DNA from: Nevskia ramosa DSM 11499
GTDB lineage: Bacteria > Pseudomonadota > Gammaproteobacteria > Nevskiales > Nevskiaceae
Length of the DNA: 64,000 bases
Assembly: GCF_000420645.1 (NCBI RefSeq)
Contig: NZ_ATVI01000001.1
Coordinates: forward strand, 56,001 to 120,000
Reading direction: 5' to 3'
Shown here: positions 37,400 to 47,597 of the stretch, piece by piece
Position numbering within the stretch: position 1 is the stretch's first letter
How the letters are laid out: each line of letters opens with the position of its first letter
The notes under the pieces: model-generated
The model's database searches: none
What the model saw: only the letters and a program-made list of their open reading frames with translations
Told to the model about the DNA's origin: nothing
Position numbers and translations under genes: made by a program

Positions 37400-38017
37400 T
37401 CATCCTATCGAGGAGAGCTTGAGCAGCTTTTTCAGATCATCCAGCAGCCCACGCTGCAGCTTGTCGACGTCGGCCTGGTCCTTGTAGGTCATCAGCCAAT
37501 TGCCATTCGGATCGACCAGATACAGCGCCAGCGGATCGCTCGGCTTGAACACGTCCTCCGAGCGCTGGCCGGCGGGGCCGACGTCGGCAACGATGTGCAG
37601 GATCTTGTGTGTCTCGCTCAGCTGCGTGACCGCGGCAGTAGCGGCGGCCGCATCGGGCACGATGTAGACCAGTTGCAGACGGTCCTTGTTGATGCCCACG
37701 GCGCCGAGTGCGAGCCGCGTCTGGCGGCCCAGCACCAGACGATCGCTGCAGGCGGCGTCGCAAGTCGCGGCGCCGAGCTGGACGAGGCTCCAGCGACCGG
37801 TCAGCAATTCCGGCATTGGCTCGCCGCCGACATTCCGAAATTCGAGCTTCGGCAGCGGCTGGGTCGGCAATACCAGTTCGCCGTAATTGGTGGTCAGCGT
37901 CGGCCGCATGCCGTTGCTGTACAGCACCCAGGCGGCGATCAGCGGCCCGATGAAGAGGGCGCCGAGCAGTACCAGGGTCAGGCGGGATCGGCGCAGTTTT
38001 GCGGCTTGCGGATTCAT
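37400..38017 (-). CDS. SCO-like oxidase-associated membrane-anchored protein
   Basis: A 205-residue protein with one N-terminal helix (about 13-33) and a periplasmic thioredoxin-like domain. GRWSLVQLGAATCDAACSD places two cysteines as C-x3-C, as in SCO copper chaperones, and DPNGNWLMTYKDQADVDKLQRGLLDDLKKLL matches the C-terminal helix of that fold (given as observed text in two parts of the family). No clear metal-binding histidine follows. The group is regularly found between SURF1 and ctaA. It probably assists copper delivery or redox control in oxidase assembly (inference). It overlaps the SURF1 stop by 4 nt. Confidence 0.78.
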   Translation of the reverse strand: MNPQAAKLRRSRLTLVLLGALFIGPLIAAWVLYSNGMRPTLTTNYGELVLPTQPLPKLEFRNVGGEPMPELLTGRWSLVQLGAATCDAACSDRLVLGRQTRLALGAVGINKDRLQLVYIVPDAAAATAAVTQLSETHKILHIVADVGPAGQRSEDVFKPSDPLALYLVDPNGNWLMTYKDQADVDKLQRGLLDDLKKLLKLSSIG

Positions 38018-38742
38018 GGACGTCGTTTCAGGTTGAGCTTGAGGAAAATCACCAGCAAGGTCGCGGCAAACGCGAACCACTGCGCGGCATAGCCGTAATG
38101 GCGTTGTGGCGGGAAGCGTCGGTCGCCCTGCGACCATTCACGCAGATAGCCGTCCGGCGCTTCCGGCGCCAGCAGCAGCATGCCGGCGGCCGTGTCGGCA
38201 CCGTACAGGCAACGCAGATCGTCGGAGGTCGGATATTCGACGATGCGCGGCCAGGGCTGAGCGGCGCCGGCGCAATTATCGGTCTTCAGCCGCAGCGCCG
38301 GTTGTGGCAGCGAACGCCACAGGCCGCTGAGCGTCACCGGCCCTGCAGGGACTGGCAGTTGTGGCAATACGCGACGATCCGGATTCTGCGGCACCCAGCC
38401 TCGATTGATCAGCGCGATGCCGCCCGATGCGAGCCGGATCGGCGTCAGTACCTGATAGCCAGGCGTGCGGTCATGGACCTGATTGTCGAGCAGAATCTGT
38501 CGGGCGCCATCGTATTCACCAGACGCTGCGGCCAGTACGGCATCGGCGCCGTCCGGCACTGCACTGTCAATTCGCAAAGCTTCCGGGGGCTGCGCGCCAG
38601 CGCTCAGGTATTGGGCATCGAGCGCTTCCCGCGCCAGGCCGCGATGCCACTGCCAGAGGCCGAGCCGGATGGTCAGCGCACAGCCAAGCACGGTGCCGAG
38701 AATCGCCCACCAGGGCGGGCGGAAGCTCCAACGCGAGGTCAT
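38014..38742 (-). CDS. SURF1-family oxidase assembly protein
   Basis: A 242-residue protein with two membrane helices, one near the start (PPWWAILGTVLGCALTIRLG) and one near the end (GYAAQWFAFAATLLVIFLKL), enclosing a periplasmic domain. Family motifs include RLGLWQWHRG, ILLDNQVHDRTPGYQVLTPI and ALINRGWVPQN. SURF1 proteins assist heme A insertion into subunit I. It is co-oriented with the oxidase genes and followed by the SCO-like gene, ctaA and ctaB. Confidence 0.92.
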   Translation of the reverse strand: MTSRWSFRPPWWAILGTVLGCALTIRLGLWQWHRGLAREALDAQYLSAGAQPPEALRIDSAVPDGADAVLAAASGEYDGARQILLDNQVHDRTPGYQVLTPIRLASGGIALINRGWVPQNPDRRVLPQLPVPAGPVTLSGLWRSLPQPALRLKTDNCAGAAQPWPRIVEYPTSDDLRCLYGADTAAGMLLLAPEAPDGYLREWSQGDRRFPPQRHYGYAAQWFAFAATLLVIFLKLNLKRRP

Positions 38743-38813
38743 GGCTGGACGGCCCGGTATCGAAGCCGCGCGCCGAGCCTTACCATTCCGGCAATCCCTT
38801 TCCAGACCTTGCC

Positions 38814-39023
38814 ATGCTCGCCAAGCTGATTATCGCCGTGCTGCTGATCGCCATCGTCGTATCGCTGTTCTCGGCACTGTTCTTCATGCTGAAGGATTCC
38901 AGCAAGAGCAAACGCACGGTGCGGGCGCTGTCCCTGAGAGTCGGCCTGCAGGTGGCCTTGATCGTGTTCCTGCTGGTGGCGACGATGATGGGCTGGATTC
39001 ACCCTCACGGCATCGGCGGCTGA
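38814..39023 (+). CDS. DUF2909 two-helix membrane protein
   Basis: A 69-residue protein with two membrane helices, MLAKLIIAVLLIAIVVSLFS and VGLQVALIVFLLVATMMGW, joined by a basic loop KDSSKSKRTVRALSLR. This twin-helix layout and the RALS.R motif are those of DUF2909, found inside cytochrome oxidase loci of proteobacteria. It is on the opposite strand, between coxC and SURF1. The ATG at 38814 is chosen; longer ORFs here are shadows of SURF1. Role unknown, presumably linked to oxidase assembly or membrane context. Confidence 0.85.
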   Translation: MLAKLIIAVLLIAIVVSLFSALFFMLKDSSKSKRTVRALSLRVGLQVALIVFLLVATMMGWIHPHGIGG

Positions 39024-39072
39024 TGGACCTCAATCCGACGCCAGCGTTCACGGTGTCTGCGCCCAAATGACG

Positions 39073-39102
39073 AAAGCCCGACCGGCAACGGTCGGGCTTT
39101 CT
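39073..39102. terminator. intrinsic terminator after DUF2909
   Basis: AAAGCCCGACCG pairs with CGGTCGGGCTTT around a GCAA tetraloop (39073-39100). The T-run is short on either strand (CTTT), so it may serve both DUF2909 and the oxidase operon. Confidence 0.75.
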
Positions 39103-39110
39103 GGTTCAGC

Positions 39111-39139
39111 AGACCTGCAGCCTCGAAAGCTGCAGGTCT
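39111..39139 (-). terminator. hairpin after coxC
   Basis: AGACCTGCAG (39111-39120) pairs with CTGCAGGTCT (39130-39139), 9-nt loop, 16 nt after the coxC stop. It has no T-tract; with the next hairpin it makes a double 3' structure for the oxidase mRNA. Confidence 0.55.
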
Positions 39140-39155
39140 CGCCTCGTCCTCTGAC

Positions 39156-40043
39156 TTAGAGGATGTAGACGAAGATGAACAGGCCGACCCAAACCACGTC
39201 CACGAAGTGCCAGTACCAGGCCACGCCTTCGAAACCGAAGTGGCTTTCCGGCTTGAAGTGGCCGGCCATCAGGCGACCGGTGACCGAGATCATCATGATC
39301 GTGCCCAGGGTCACATGCATGCCGTGGAAGCCGGTCAGCATGAAGAACGTCGAACCGTAGATGCCGGAGTGCAGCGTCAGGTTCAGCTCGTGATAGGCCT
39401 CGATGTACTCGGTGACCTGGAAGTACAGGAAGGTGGCGCCAAGTGCGATGGTCGCCCACATCCACAGGATGGTCGCCTTGCGATGGCCTTCCTTCAGCGC
39501 GTGATGCGCGAAGGTGATGGTCACCGACGAGGTCAGCAGCAGCAGCGTGTTGATCAGTGGCAGATGCCACGGCGAGATGGTCTTGAACTGCCCCCCGATG
39601 GCGGCCGGGCCGTTGGTCGGCCAGATGTTCTCGAAGGCCGGCCAGAGGAACTCGCTGGTGGAGACGCGGGCACCTTCGCCCGACAGCCACGGCACCGACA
39701 GTTCGCGGGCGTAATACAGCGCGCCGAAGAAGGCCGCGAAGAACATCACTTCCGAGAAGATGAACCAGCTCATGCCGAGGCGGTAGGTCCGATCGACCTG
39801 CTCGCTGTACTGACCGGTTTCACTTTCCTTGGCAACGCCGCGGAACCAGGTGAACACGATGTAGACGAACAGCGCGCCGCCGAGCACGAACGGAATCGGC
39901 CCCGGGTGGCGCTCTTCAAGGTACATGCTGACGCTGTACAGGATCGTGCCGAGCGCGATCGTCAACATGAACGGCCAGACGCTCGGCTCCGGAACGAAAT
40001 AACGACGGTGGCTGGACTCGCTTGCTGCGGCATGGGTTGCCAT
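39156..40043 (-). CDS. coxC: cytochrome c oxidase subunit III
   Basis: A 295-residue membrane protein with about seven helices. Motifs are the N-terminal HRRYFVPEPSVWPF, YRLGMSWFIFSEVMFFAAFFGALYYAREL (in parts), FMLTGFHGMHVTLGTIMM and the C-terminal VAWYWHFVDVVWVGLFIFVYIL. Conserved Glu/His residues at the subunit I interface (FSEVMFF, HGMHV) are kept. An insert of about 25 residues rich in Trp/Pro/Gly (WPAFENIWPTNGPAAIGG) is typical of proteobacterial aa3 oxidases. It ends the operon. Confidence 0.96.
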   Translation of the reverse strand: MATHAAASESSHRRYFVPEPSVWPFMLTIALGTILYSVSMYLEERHPGPIPFVLGGALFVYIVFTWFRGVAKESETGQYSEQVDRTYRLGMSWFIFSEVMFFAAFFGALYYARELSVPWLSGEGARVSTSEFLWPAFENIWPTNGPAAIGGQFKTISPWHLPLINTLLLLTSSVTITFAHHALKEGHRKATILWMWATIALGATFLYFQVTEYIEAYHELNLTLHSGIYGSTFFMLTGFHGMHVTLGTIMMISVTGRLMAGHFKPESHFGFEGVAWYWHFVDVVWVGLFIFVYIL

Positions 40044-40093
40044 GACGGGTTCCTTATCTGTCTGCTTTGAATCTGCTTTGAATGGCGGTACGG

Positions 40094-40684
40094 CTAGCTT
40101 TTCGGTACGACTACAGCTTGCTTCTGCACCTCTTCGACCTTGCCGGCCGCCAAGGCGGTGGCATCGAAGAACGTGTACGACAGAGTCACCACTTCAACAT
40201 CCGCCGGCAACTCCGGATCCAGCATGAAACGGACCGGCATGCGCTTCTCTTCATTTGCCGCGAACGGCTGCTGACTGAAGCAGAAACATTCGGTCTTGCG
40301 CAGGTGCCGGGCCGCATTCCACGGCGCGACGCTGGGCACCGCCTGACCGATCACCGCTTCGTCCCGCTCGTTGCGTGCCACGAAATTGACCGTGTACAGC
40401 TTGCCGGGATGCACCTGCACCGAAGGCTGCTCGGCGCGGAAGGCGAACACGCGGCCACCGTTGACGGTGGTCACGAACTCGACCTTCACCGTGCGCGTTG
40501 CATCTTCGCGCTCGACGACATCCTTGGCAGAGACCAGCATCGCGCTGTCCTTGCCATTGAGGTTCACCAGCTGGCAGATCGCGTTGTACATCGGCACCAG
40601 CACGAAGCCGAAGCAGAACATGCCAGCGACCACAATCAGCAGTTTCCAGGTGCCTCGGCTGTTGCTGAGGATCGGCTTCTTCAT
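40094..40684 (-). CDS. ctaG: cytochrome c oxidase assembly protein Cox11 (CtaG)
   Basis: A 196-residue protein with one N-terminal helix (about 14-34) and a periplasmic immunoglobulin-like copper domain. The copper motif is KTECFCFSQQPFAANEEKRMPVRF, in which the two cysteines of CFCF bind Cu(I) for delivery to CuB of subunit I. FDATALAAGKVEEVQ is the usual C-terminal part. It lies between the 42-residue protein and coxC in the operon. Confidence 0.95.
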   Translation of the reverse strand: MKKPILSNSRGTWKLLIVVAGMFCFGFVLVPMYNAICQLVNLNGKDSAMLVSAKDVVEREDATRTVKVEFVTTVNGGRVFAFRAEQPSVQVHPGKLYTVNFVARNERDEAVIGQAVPSVAPWNAARHLRKTECFCFSQQPFAANEEKRMPVRFMLDPELPADVEVVTLSYTFFDATALAAGKVEEVQKQAVVVPKS

Positions 40685-40694
40685 CGAATCATCA

Positions 40695-40823
40695 TCAGCT
40701 GCGGTTGCTCACGGCGATGAAGAAACCGACATAGAAACCGACGGCGACGAGGGCCAGCAACACCGCCAGGCGCCAGTTGCGGCGTCGGGTCGGCTGTTCG
40801 GCAGGCTTGACCATCGTCGTCAT
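40695..40823 (-). CDS. 42-residue single-helix membrane protein of the oxidase operon
   Basis: A short gene between coxA and cox11. The product starts MTTMVKPAEQPTRRRNWR, a basic cytoplasmic segment, then one membrane helix (about 19-38, LAVLLALVAVGFYVGFFIAV) and ends SNRS. The gene begins 26 nt after coxA ends and stops 11 nt before the cox11 ATG; GAGAAC upstream of its ATG may serve as ribosome site. Similar tiny proteins are often annotated as oxidase small assembly or CoxF-like proteins at this position. Role inferred from location only. Confidence 0.75.
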   Translation of the reverse strand: MTTMVKPAEQPTRRRNWRLAVLLALVAVGFYVGFFIAVSNRS

Positions 40824-40848
40824 CGTTCTCCAGATCCGCTCAAATCAT

Positions 40849-42489
40849 TCAGTGCGCAGCAGCCGGCTCGTCGCCAACGTGCGGCGGATCTTCGAAGGTG
40901 TGGTACGGCGCCGGCGACGGCACCGTCCATTCCAGACCATGCGCGCCTTCCCAGACCTGCGCCGTCGCCGGGACCATGCCCTTGCGCCAGATGGCGCAGC
41001 GAAGGAAGTTGTAGATCATGATGAACTGCGCGATGAAGTACAGGAACGCACCGTACGTCGAGATCACGTTGAAGTCGGTGAACTGCACCGCGTAATCCGG
41101 GATGCGGCGCGGCATGCCGGCCAGACCGACGAAATGCTGCGGGAAGAAGGTGACGTTGATGAAGATCGCGCTCAGCCAGAAATGCAGCTTGCCGAGCGTC
41201 TCGTTGTACATCACGCCCGTCCACTTCGGGATCCAGTAGTAGATGGCGGCAATGATCGAGAAGATCGCGCCCGGCACCAGCACGTAGTGGAAGTGGGCAA
41301 CCACGAAGTAGCTGTTGTGGTACTGGAAATCGACCGGCGCCAGCGCCAGCATGATTCCCGAGAAGCCGCCGATGGTGAACAAGAACACGAAGCCGATCGC
41401 GAACAGCATCGGGGTTTCGTAGGTCATCGAGCCGCGCCACATCGTCGCCAGCCAGTTGAACACCTTCACGCCGGTCGGCACCGCGATCAGCATCGTCGAG
41501 AACATGAAGAACAGTTCGCCAGCCAGCGGAATGCCGACGGTGAACATGTGGTGCGCCCAGACGATGAACGACAGGAAGGCGATCGACGCAACGGCGTAGA
41601 CCATCGAGTCATAGCCGAACAGACGCTTGCGGGCGAAGGTCGGGATGATCGTCGAGACGATGCCGAACGCCGGGAGGATCATGATGTAGACCTCCGGGTG
41701 GCCGAAGAACCAGAAGATGTGTTCGAACATCACCGGGTCGCCGCCGCCAGCCGCATTGAAGAAGCTGGTGCCGAAGTACTTGTCGGTCAGCAGCATGGTC
41801 ACCGCACCGGCAAGCACTGGCATGACCGCGATCAGCAGGTAGGCGGTGATCAGCCAGGTCCAGACGAACAGCGGCATCTTCAGCAGGGTCATGCCCGGCG
41901 CGCGCATGTTCATGATCGTGACCACGACGTTGATCGCGCCGGTGATCGACGAGATGCCGAGCATGTGGATCGCGAAGATGGTCAGCGGGAACGAGGCACC
42001 ACCCTGGAGCACCAGCGGCGGATACAGCGTCCAGCCACCGGCAGGGCCACCGCCCGGCAGGAACAGCGTCGACAGCAGCATCGAGAACGCGAACGGCAGG
42101 ATCCAGAAGCCCCAGTTATTGACGCGGGGCAGGGCCAGATCGGAGCAGCCGATCATCATCGGCACCATCCAGTTCGCCAGGCCGACGAACGCCGGCATGA
42201 CGCCGCCGAAGATCATGACCAGCGCGTGCAGCGTGATCATCTGGTTGTAGAACTCGGGATCGATGAACTGCATGCCCGGCTGGAACAACTCTGCGCGGAT
42301 CACCAGCGACATCAGGCCGCCAATGAAGAACATCGTGAACGAGAACCACAGATACAAGGTACCGAGGTCCTTGTGGTTGGTGGTCTTGATCCAGCGCATC
42401 ACACCCTTGGCAGGGCCGTGATGGTGATCGTCATGGGCGTGGTCGTGCCCGTGACTGTGATCGTGGCTGTGGTCGTGCGTGTTGGCCAT
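40849..42489 (-). CDS. coxA: cytochrome c oxidase subunit I
   Basis: A 546-residue subunit with 12 helices carrying heme a and the heme a3-CuB site. Metal ligands are visible: HALVMIF (heme a), WFFGHPEVYIM (CuB His and the Tyr cross-link region), WAHHMFTVG (CuB His pair) and FVVAHFHYVLV (heme a3 and heme a). The Glu of the D-pathway is in the HPEVY segment region as in A1-type oxidases. The ATG at 42489, with AGGAG nine bases upstream, is preferred over the TTG at 42510. The N-terminus is unusual: 11 of the first 24 residues are His, alternating with Asp/Ser. It follows coxB. Confidence 0.96.
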   Translation of the reverse strand: MANTHDHSHDHSHGHDHAHDDHHHGPAKGVMRWIKTTNHKDLGTLYLWFSFTMFFIGGLMSLVIRAELFQPGMQFIDPEFYNQMITLHALVMIFGGVMPAFVGLANWMVPMMIGCSDLALPRVNNWGFWILPFAFSMLLSTLFLPGGGPAGGWTLYPPLVLQGGASFPLTIFAIHMLGISSITGAINVVVTIMNMRAPGMTLLKMPLFVWTWLITAYLLIAVMPVLAGAVTMLLTDKYFGTSFFNAAGGGDPVMFEHIFWFFGHPEVYIMILPAFGIVSTIIPTFARKRLFGYDSMVYAVASIAFLSFIVWAHHMFTVGIPLAGELFFMFSTMLIAVPTGVKVFNWLATMWRGSMTYETPMLFAIGFVFLFTIGGFSGIMLALAPVDFQYHNSYFVVAHFHYVLVPGAIFSIIAAIYYWIPKWTGVMYNETLGKLHFWLSAIFINVTFFPQHFVGLAGMPRRIPDYAVQFTDFNVISTYGAFLYFIAQFIMIYNFLRCAIWRKGMVPATAQVWEGAHGLEWTVPSPAPYHTFEDPPHVGDEPAAAH

Positions 42490-42548
42490 GACTCGGTGCT
42501 CCTGACTCAATCTGGATTCTTGAAGGTTGCGACGTCAAGCCGCGCGGA

Positions 42549-43796
42549 TCAGCGCAGCTTCTTGACTTGATCGGCGGTCACGGTGTCGCCGACCTTGTTG
42601 CCGAGGTCGTTGCGCACGTAGGTGAGGATCGAGGCGACATCGGCGTCCGAAAGCTGGGCAAACGGCGGCATCGCGTTCTTGCCCTTCAGCACCTGGGTGA
42701 TCGCCCCCGCAGCCGGACCCGTCGCAATCTTCGAGCCGGTCAGCGCCGGGAAGGTCGGCGGCATGCCGGCGCCGGTGGCCTGATGGCAGGCAGCGCAGTT
42801 GCCGAGGAACAGCTTCTTGCCAGCATCGGCTGCTGGGGCAGCGGCGGCGGCCGGTGCTGGCGCAGCAGCAGGTGCCGGAGCAGCCGCTGCGACTTCCGTC
42901 GGCGCCGCTTCGGCAGCAGGCGCGGCGGGCGCGTCGACAGCAGCATCGGTAGCGGCAACCGGGGCCGCAGCAGCTACTTCAGCGCCACCCTTCTGCTTGG
43001 CGAGCCAGGCAGCGTAGTCGGCTTCGCTCTTGGCTTCGACGACGATCGGCATGAAGCCGTGGTCACGGCCGCAGAGAACTGTGCACTGGCCGCGGTAGAT
43101 GCCCGGTTCGTTGATCTGCGTCCACATTTCGTTGATGAAGCCCGGGATCGCGTCCTTCTTGATCGCCAGATCCGGCACCCACCAGCCATGGATGACGTCG
43201 TTCGAGGTCAGCAGGAAGCGAACCTTCTTGCCGACCGGCAGCACCAGATAGTTATCGGTGTTGTGCAGGTAGTGCGGCACGGTCTTCGGATCGATGCCCG
43301 AGTGCAGCTGACGCGCCTTGTTCGATTCCGGATCGAGCGTCGAGAAGAAGCTGACGCCTTCGCCCACGTATTCGTACTGCCACTTCCACTGATAGCCGGT
43401 GATCTTCACCGTCATCTCAGCGTTGCGGGTGTCGTATTCCTTGATCAGCGTGCCGGCTGCCGGAATGGCCAGGCCGATCAGGATTACGAACGGGATGATC
43501 GTCCAGATGATCTCGACGGTGGTCGAATGATGGAACGTCGCCGGCACCGGATGCTTCGAGCGGCGGTGCGCGAAGATCGAATAGAACATCACGCCGAACA
43601 CCACAATGGCGATCACCACGCAGACCCAGAACGCGGCCATGTGCAGGTGCCAGACCTCATGGCTGATGTCGGTGACGCCCTTCGGCAGGTTCCAATAGGC
43701 GTTTTCCATCGTGTCTGCAGCCTGCGCCGCAAAACTTCCGGCCATGCCGGTCATTGCGAGAGCAAGGCCACGCAGGCCGCGAATCAGGTTCGACAT
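42549..43796 (-). CDS. coxB: cytochrome c oxidase subunit II with fused cytochrome c domain
   Basis: A 415-residue subunit II. It has a signal peptide (to about 26), two membrane helices (about 48-72 and 90-112) and a periplasmic cupredoxin domain. The CuA ligands are in the QCTVLCGRDHGFM segment (C-x3-C-x3-H-x2-M) and an upstream VIHGWWVPDL His. After residue 270 an Ala/Pro-rich linker of about 60 residues leads to a class I cytochrome c domain with heme motif CAACH and the axial Met region NAMPPFAQLSD. The fusion marks a caa3-type oxidase. First oxidase subunit gene of the operon, 26 nt after DUF2244. Confidence 0.96.
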   Translation of the reverse strand: MSNLIRGLRGLALAMTGMAGSFAAQAADTMENAYWNLPKGVTDISHEVWHLHMAAFWVCVVIAIVVFGVMFYSIFAHRRSKHPVPATFHHSTTVEIIWTIIPFVILIGLAIPAAGTLIKEYDTRNAEMTVKITGYQWKWQYEYVGEGVSFFSTLDPESNKARQLHSGIDPKTVPHYLHNTDNYLVLPVGKKVRFLLTSNDVIHGWWVPDLAIKKDAIPGFINEMWTQINEPGIYRGQCTVLCGRDHGFMPIVVEAKSEADYAAWLAKQKGGAEVAAAAPVAATDAAVDAPAAPAAEAAPTEVAAAAPAPAAAPAPAAAAAPAADAGKKLFLGNCAACHQATGAGMPPTFPALTGSKIATGPAAGAITQVLKGKNAMPPFAQLSDADVASILTYVRNDLGNKVGDTVTADQVKKLR

Positions 43797-43822
43797 GTCT
43801 ACTTCAGCCCCATATGTAGGAA

Positions 43823-44341
43823 TCAGTTGCAGTCCGGCGCCGCGCCTTCTGCCGCCAGAGGCGGCCCGGCGCGCCAGCCGGCCAGTATCAGTTCACGCAA
43901 TCTTGTTGCCAGCTGCTCGCGTTCAGCATCCGTCAGGCAGCGCCCCAGTTCCAGGCTTTGCGGCCCGTTGACCAGCTTGAGCCGGCTTGGATCGTTGCGA
44001 TGCGGCCCCATTTCCAGCAGCACCCGCGTCGCGGACCTGTTCCAGTCCACCGACAGCGCAGCGCCTTCCCCGCTCATGCCGAATTCGATCCGCAACCGCT
44101 GATCGTCGAACTCGATCACTTCCCGATACCGGTTGCGACGCAGGCTGACCTGCAACGCCCAAGCCAACGCCGCCAGCTCCAATCCCGCAAACGGCAGGAC
44201 CGGCCAGAAGCCGTGCCAGGTGAACAAGCCCGCGATGCTCAGCGACACCGTCGCCATCACCAGCATCACCCCTTGTGCCGCACGCACCGACATCGACGCG
44301 TTCGGACGGATCACCAGCAACGTGTCACGCACTGTGGTCAC
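43823..44341 (-). CDS. DUF2244 membrane protein
   Basis: A 172-residue protein with two close membrane helices near 23-62 (GVMLVMATVSLSIAGLF and FAGLELAALAWALQVSL), then a cytoplasmic beta-rich domain with VIEFDDQRLRIE, WNRSATRVLLEMGP, RLKLVNGPQSLELGRCL and an ending LRELILAGW. These are DUF2244 features. The group is often encoded next to coxB. The start used is GTG at 44341; no good ribosome site is seen, so a later start is possible. Function unknown, probably linked to oxidase biogenesis by position. Confidence 0.85.
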   Translation of the reverse strand: MTTVRDTLLVIRPNASMSVRAAQGVMLVMATVSLSIAGLFTWHGFWPVLPFAGLELAALAWALQVSLRRNRYREVIEFDDQRLRIEFGMSGEGAALSVDWNRSATRVLLEMGPHRNDPSRLKLVNGPQSLELGRCLTDAEREQLATRLRELILAGWRAGPPLAAEGAAPDCN

Positions 44342-44541
44342 GAGGCAGTCCGGACGCGTCCTTGGGATAGCGGGGATTCGCAGCGGGCGGATTGTAGTGG
44401 ATGAAGCGCCTGCCGCAAAGCCTTGCGCTGGTTGAGTCGCGCGGCTTCGGACGGGTTCTGTCCCGTTTCTGTCATAGGCTCTGTCGTGCAGAAATAGCGG
44501 TCCATCGCTGCCGATGACAAATTGCCGACCGCGCCAGCGCT

Positions 44542-46437
<1,896 letters not shown>

Positions 46438-46441
<4 letters not shown>

Positions 46442-47511
46442 TCGTCGCAGCAGGCCATCTGCGGACTGCAGGCGTCGGCGGTCGCGACGTCCGCGTGATG
46501 ATGGTCGAGATGGGCCGAGCCATCGATCCGCTGCTCGGTGCGCATGCCGAGCTTGGCCAGCAGCGCGCGATCGCGGGCGTTCTGCGGATTGGTCGTGGTC
46601 AGCAGGCGTTCGCCGTAGAAGATCGAATTGGCGCCTGCGAAGAAACACATCGCCTGAGTTTCATCGCTCATCTGGGTGCGGCCGGCGGACAGGCGCACAT
46701 AGCTCTGCGGCATCATCAAGCGGGCCACGGCGATCATCCGCACGAAGTCCAGCGGATCAAGCGGCGCGGCATTGGCGAGCGGCGTGCCGGGCACGGCGAC
46801 CAGTTCGTTGATCGGCACCGATTCCGGATGCTGCGGCAGATTGGCCAGCGCGCGCAGGAATTCGACTCTGTCGGTCTCGGACTCGCCCATGCCGACGATG
46901 CCGCCGCAGCAGACCTTGACGCCGGCTTCGCGGACATTGGCCAGCGTTTCCAGGCGATCGTCGTAGGTGCGTGTGCTGATGATCTCGCCGTAGAACTCCG
47001 GCGAGGTATCGAGATTGTGGTTGTAGTAATCGAGGCCGGCGCTGGCCAGGTTCTTCGCCTGCTCTGGCTTCAACATGCCGAGCGTGACGCAGGTTTCCAA
47101 GCCCAGGGCCTTCACTTCGCGGACCATCTCGGACACTTTCTCGATGTCCTTGTCCTTCGGCGCGCGCCAGGCGGCGCCCATGCAGAAGCGGGTCGCGCCA
47201 TTGGCCTTGGCGTCAACAGCGGCCTTGACCACTTCGGCGAGCGGCATCAGCGGCTCGGCCTTCAGGCCGGTCTTGAAGCGCGCGCTCTGCGGGCAGTAGC
47301 CGCAATCCTCGGGGCAGGCGCCGGTCTTGATCGACAGCAGGGTGGACAGCTGCACCGCATTGGGATCGAAATGCAGGCGATGAACGCTCTGAGCCCGGAA
47401 CAGCAGATCGTTGAACGGCAGCGTGAACAGCGCTTCGACTTCGGCGCGCGTCCAGTCATTGCGAACGGGAGCGGACAGGCTGCTGGGCGACGGCGCGAGG
47501 GCGAGCGACAT
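46438..47511 (-). CDS. bioB: biotin synthase
   Basis: A 357-residue radical SAM enzyme that inserts sulfur into dethiobiotin. The [4Fe-4S] motif is [14 protein letters not shown] (C-x3-C-x2-C), followed by [38 protein letters not shown] and the C-terminal [15 protein letters not shown]. The C-terminal tail is extended and rich in His and Asp ([17 protein letters not shown]). The ATG at 47511 is chosen, giving the MSLALAPS start. First gene of the bio operon. A BirA-like palindrome lies about 55-85 nt upstream. Confidence 0.96.
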
Positions 47512-47565
47512 GGAGAAATCCGGACGGTGAACAAGACGCGCAGTGTTTCCGCCACACACGACTCC

Positions 47566-47597
47566 TGTCAACCGAAAGGCCTGTCTCATGGTTGACG
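47566..47597. promoter_or_regulatory. putative BirA operator between bioB and comF
   Basis: TGTCAACC and GGTTGACG (arms GTCAACC 47567-47573 and GGTTGAC 47590-47596) are separated by 16 bases, the same spacing as in the E. coli bio operator (TGTAAACC/GGTTTACA). The right arm overlaps the comF start codon. It would let biotinyl-AMP-loaded BirA repress bioB and perhaps comF. Confidence 0.65.

Noticed and set aside
40777..42570. 597-aa plus-strand ORF opposite coxA
   Set aside because: Extremely Arg/Asp/His-rich with no fold signature; the reverse strand encodes subunit I with all metal ligands.
44338..44520. 60-aa minus-strand ORF upstream of DUF2244
   Set aside because: No ribosome site, no recognisable motif, and it ends at the DUF2244 start; more likely leader sequence, though a tiny gene cannot be excluded.
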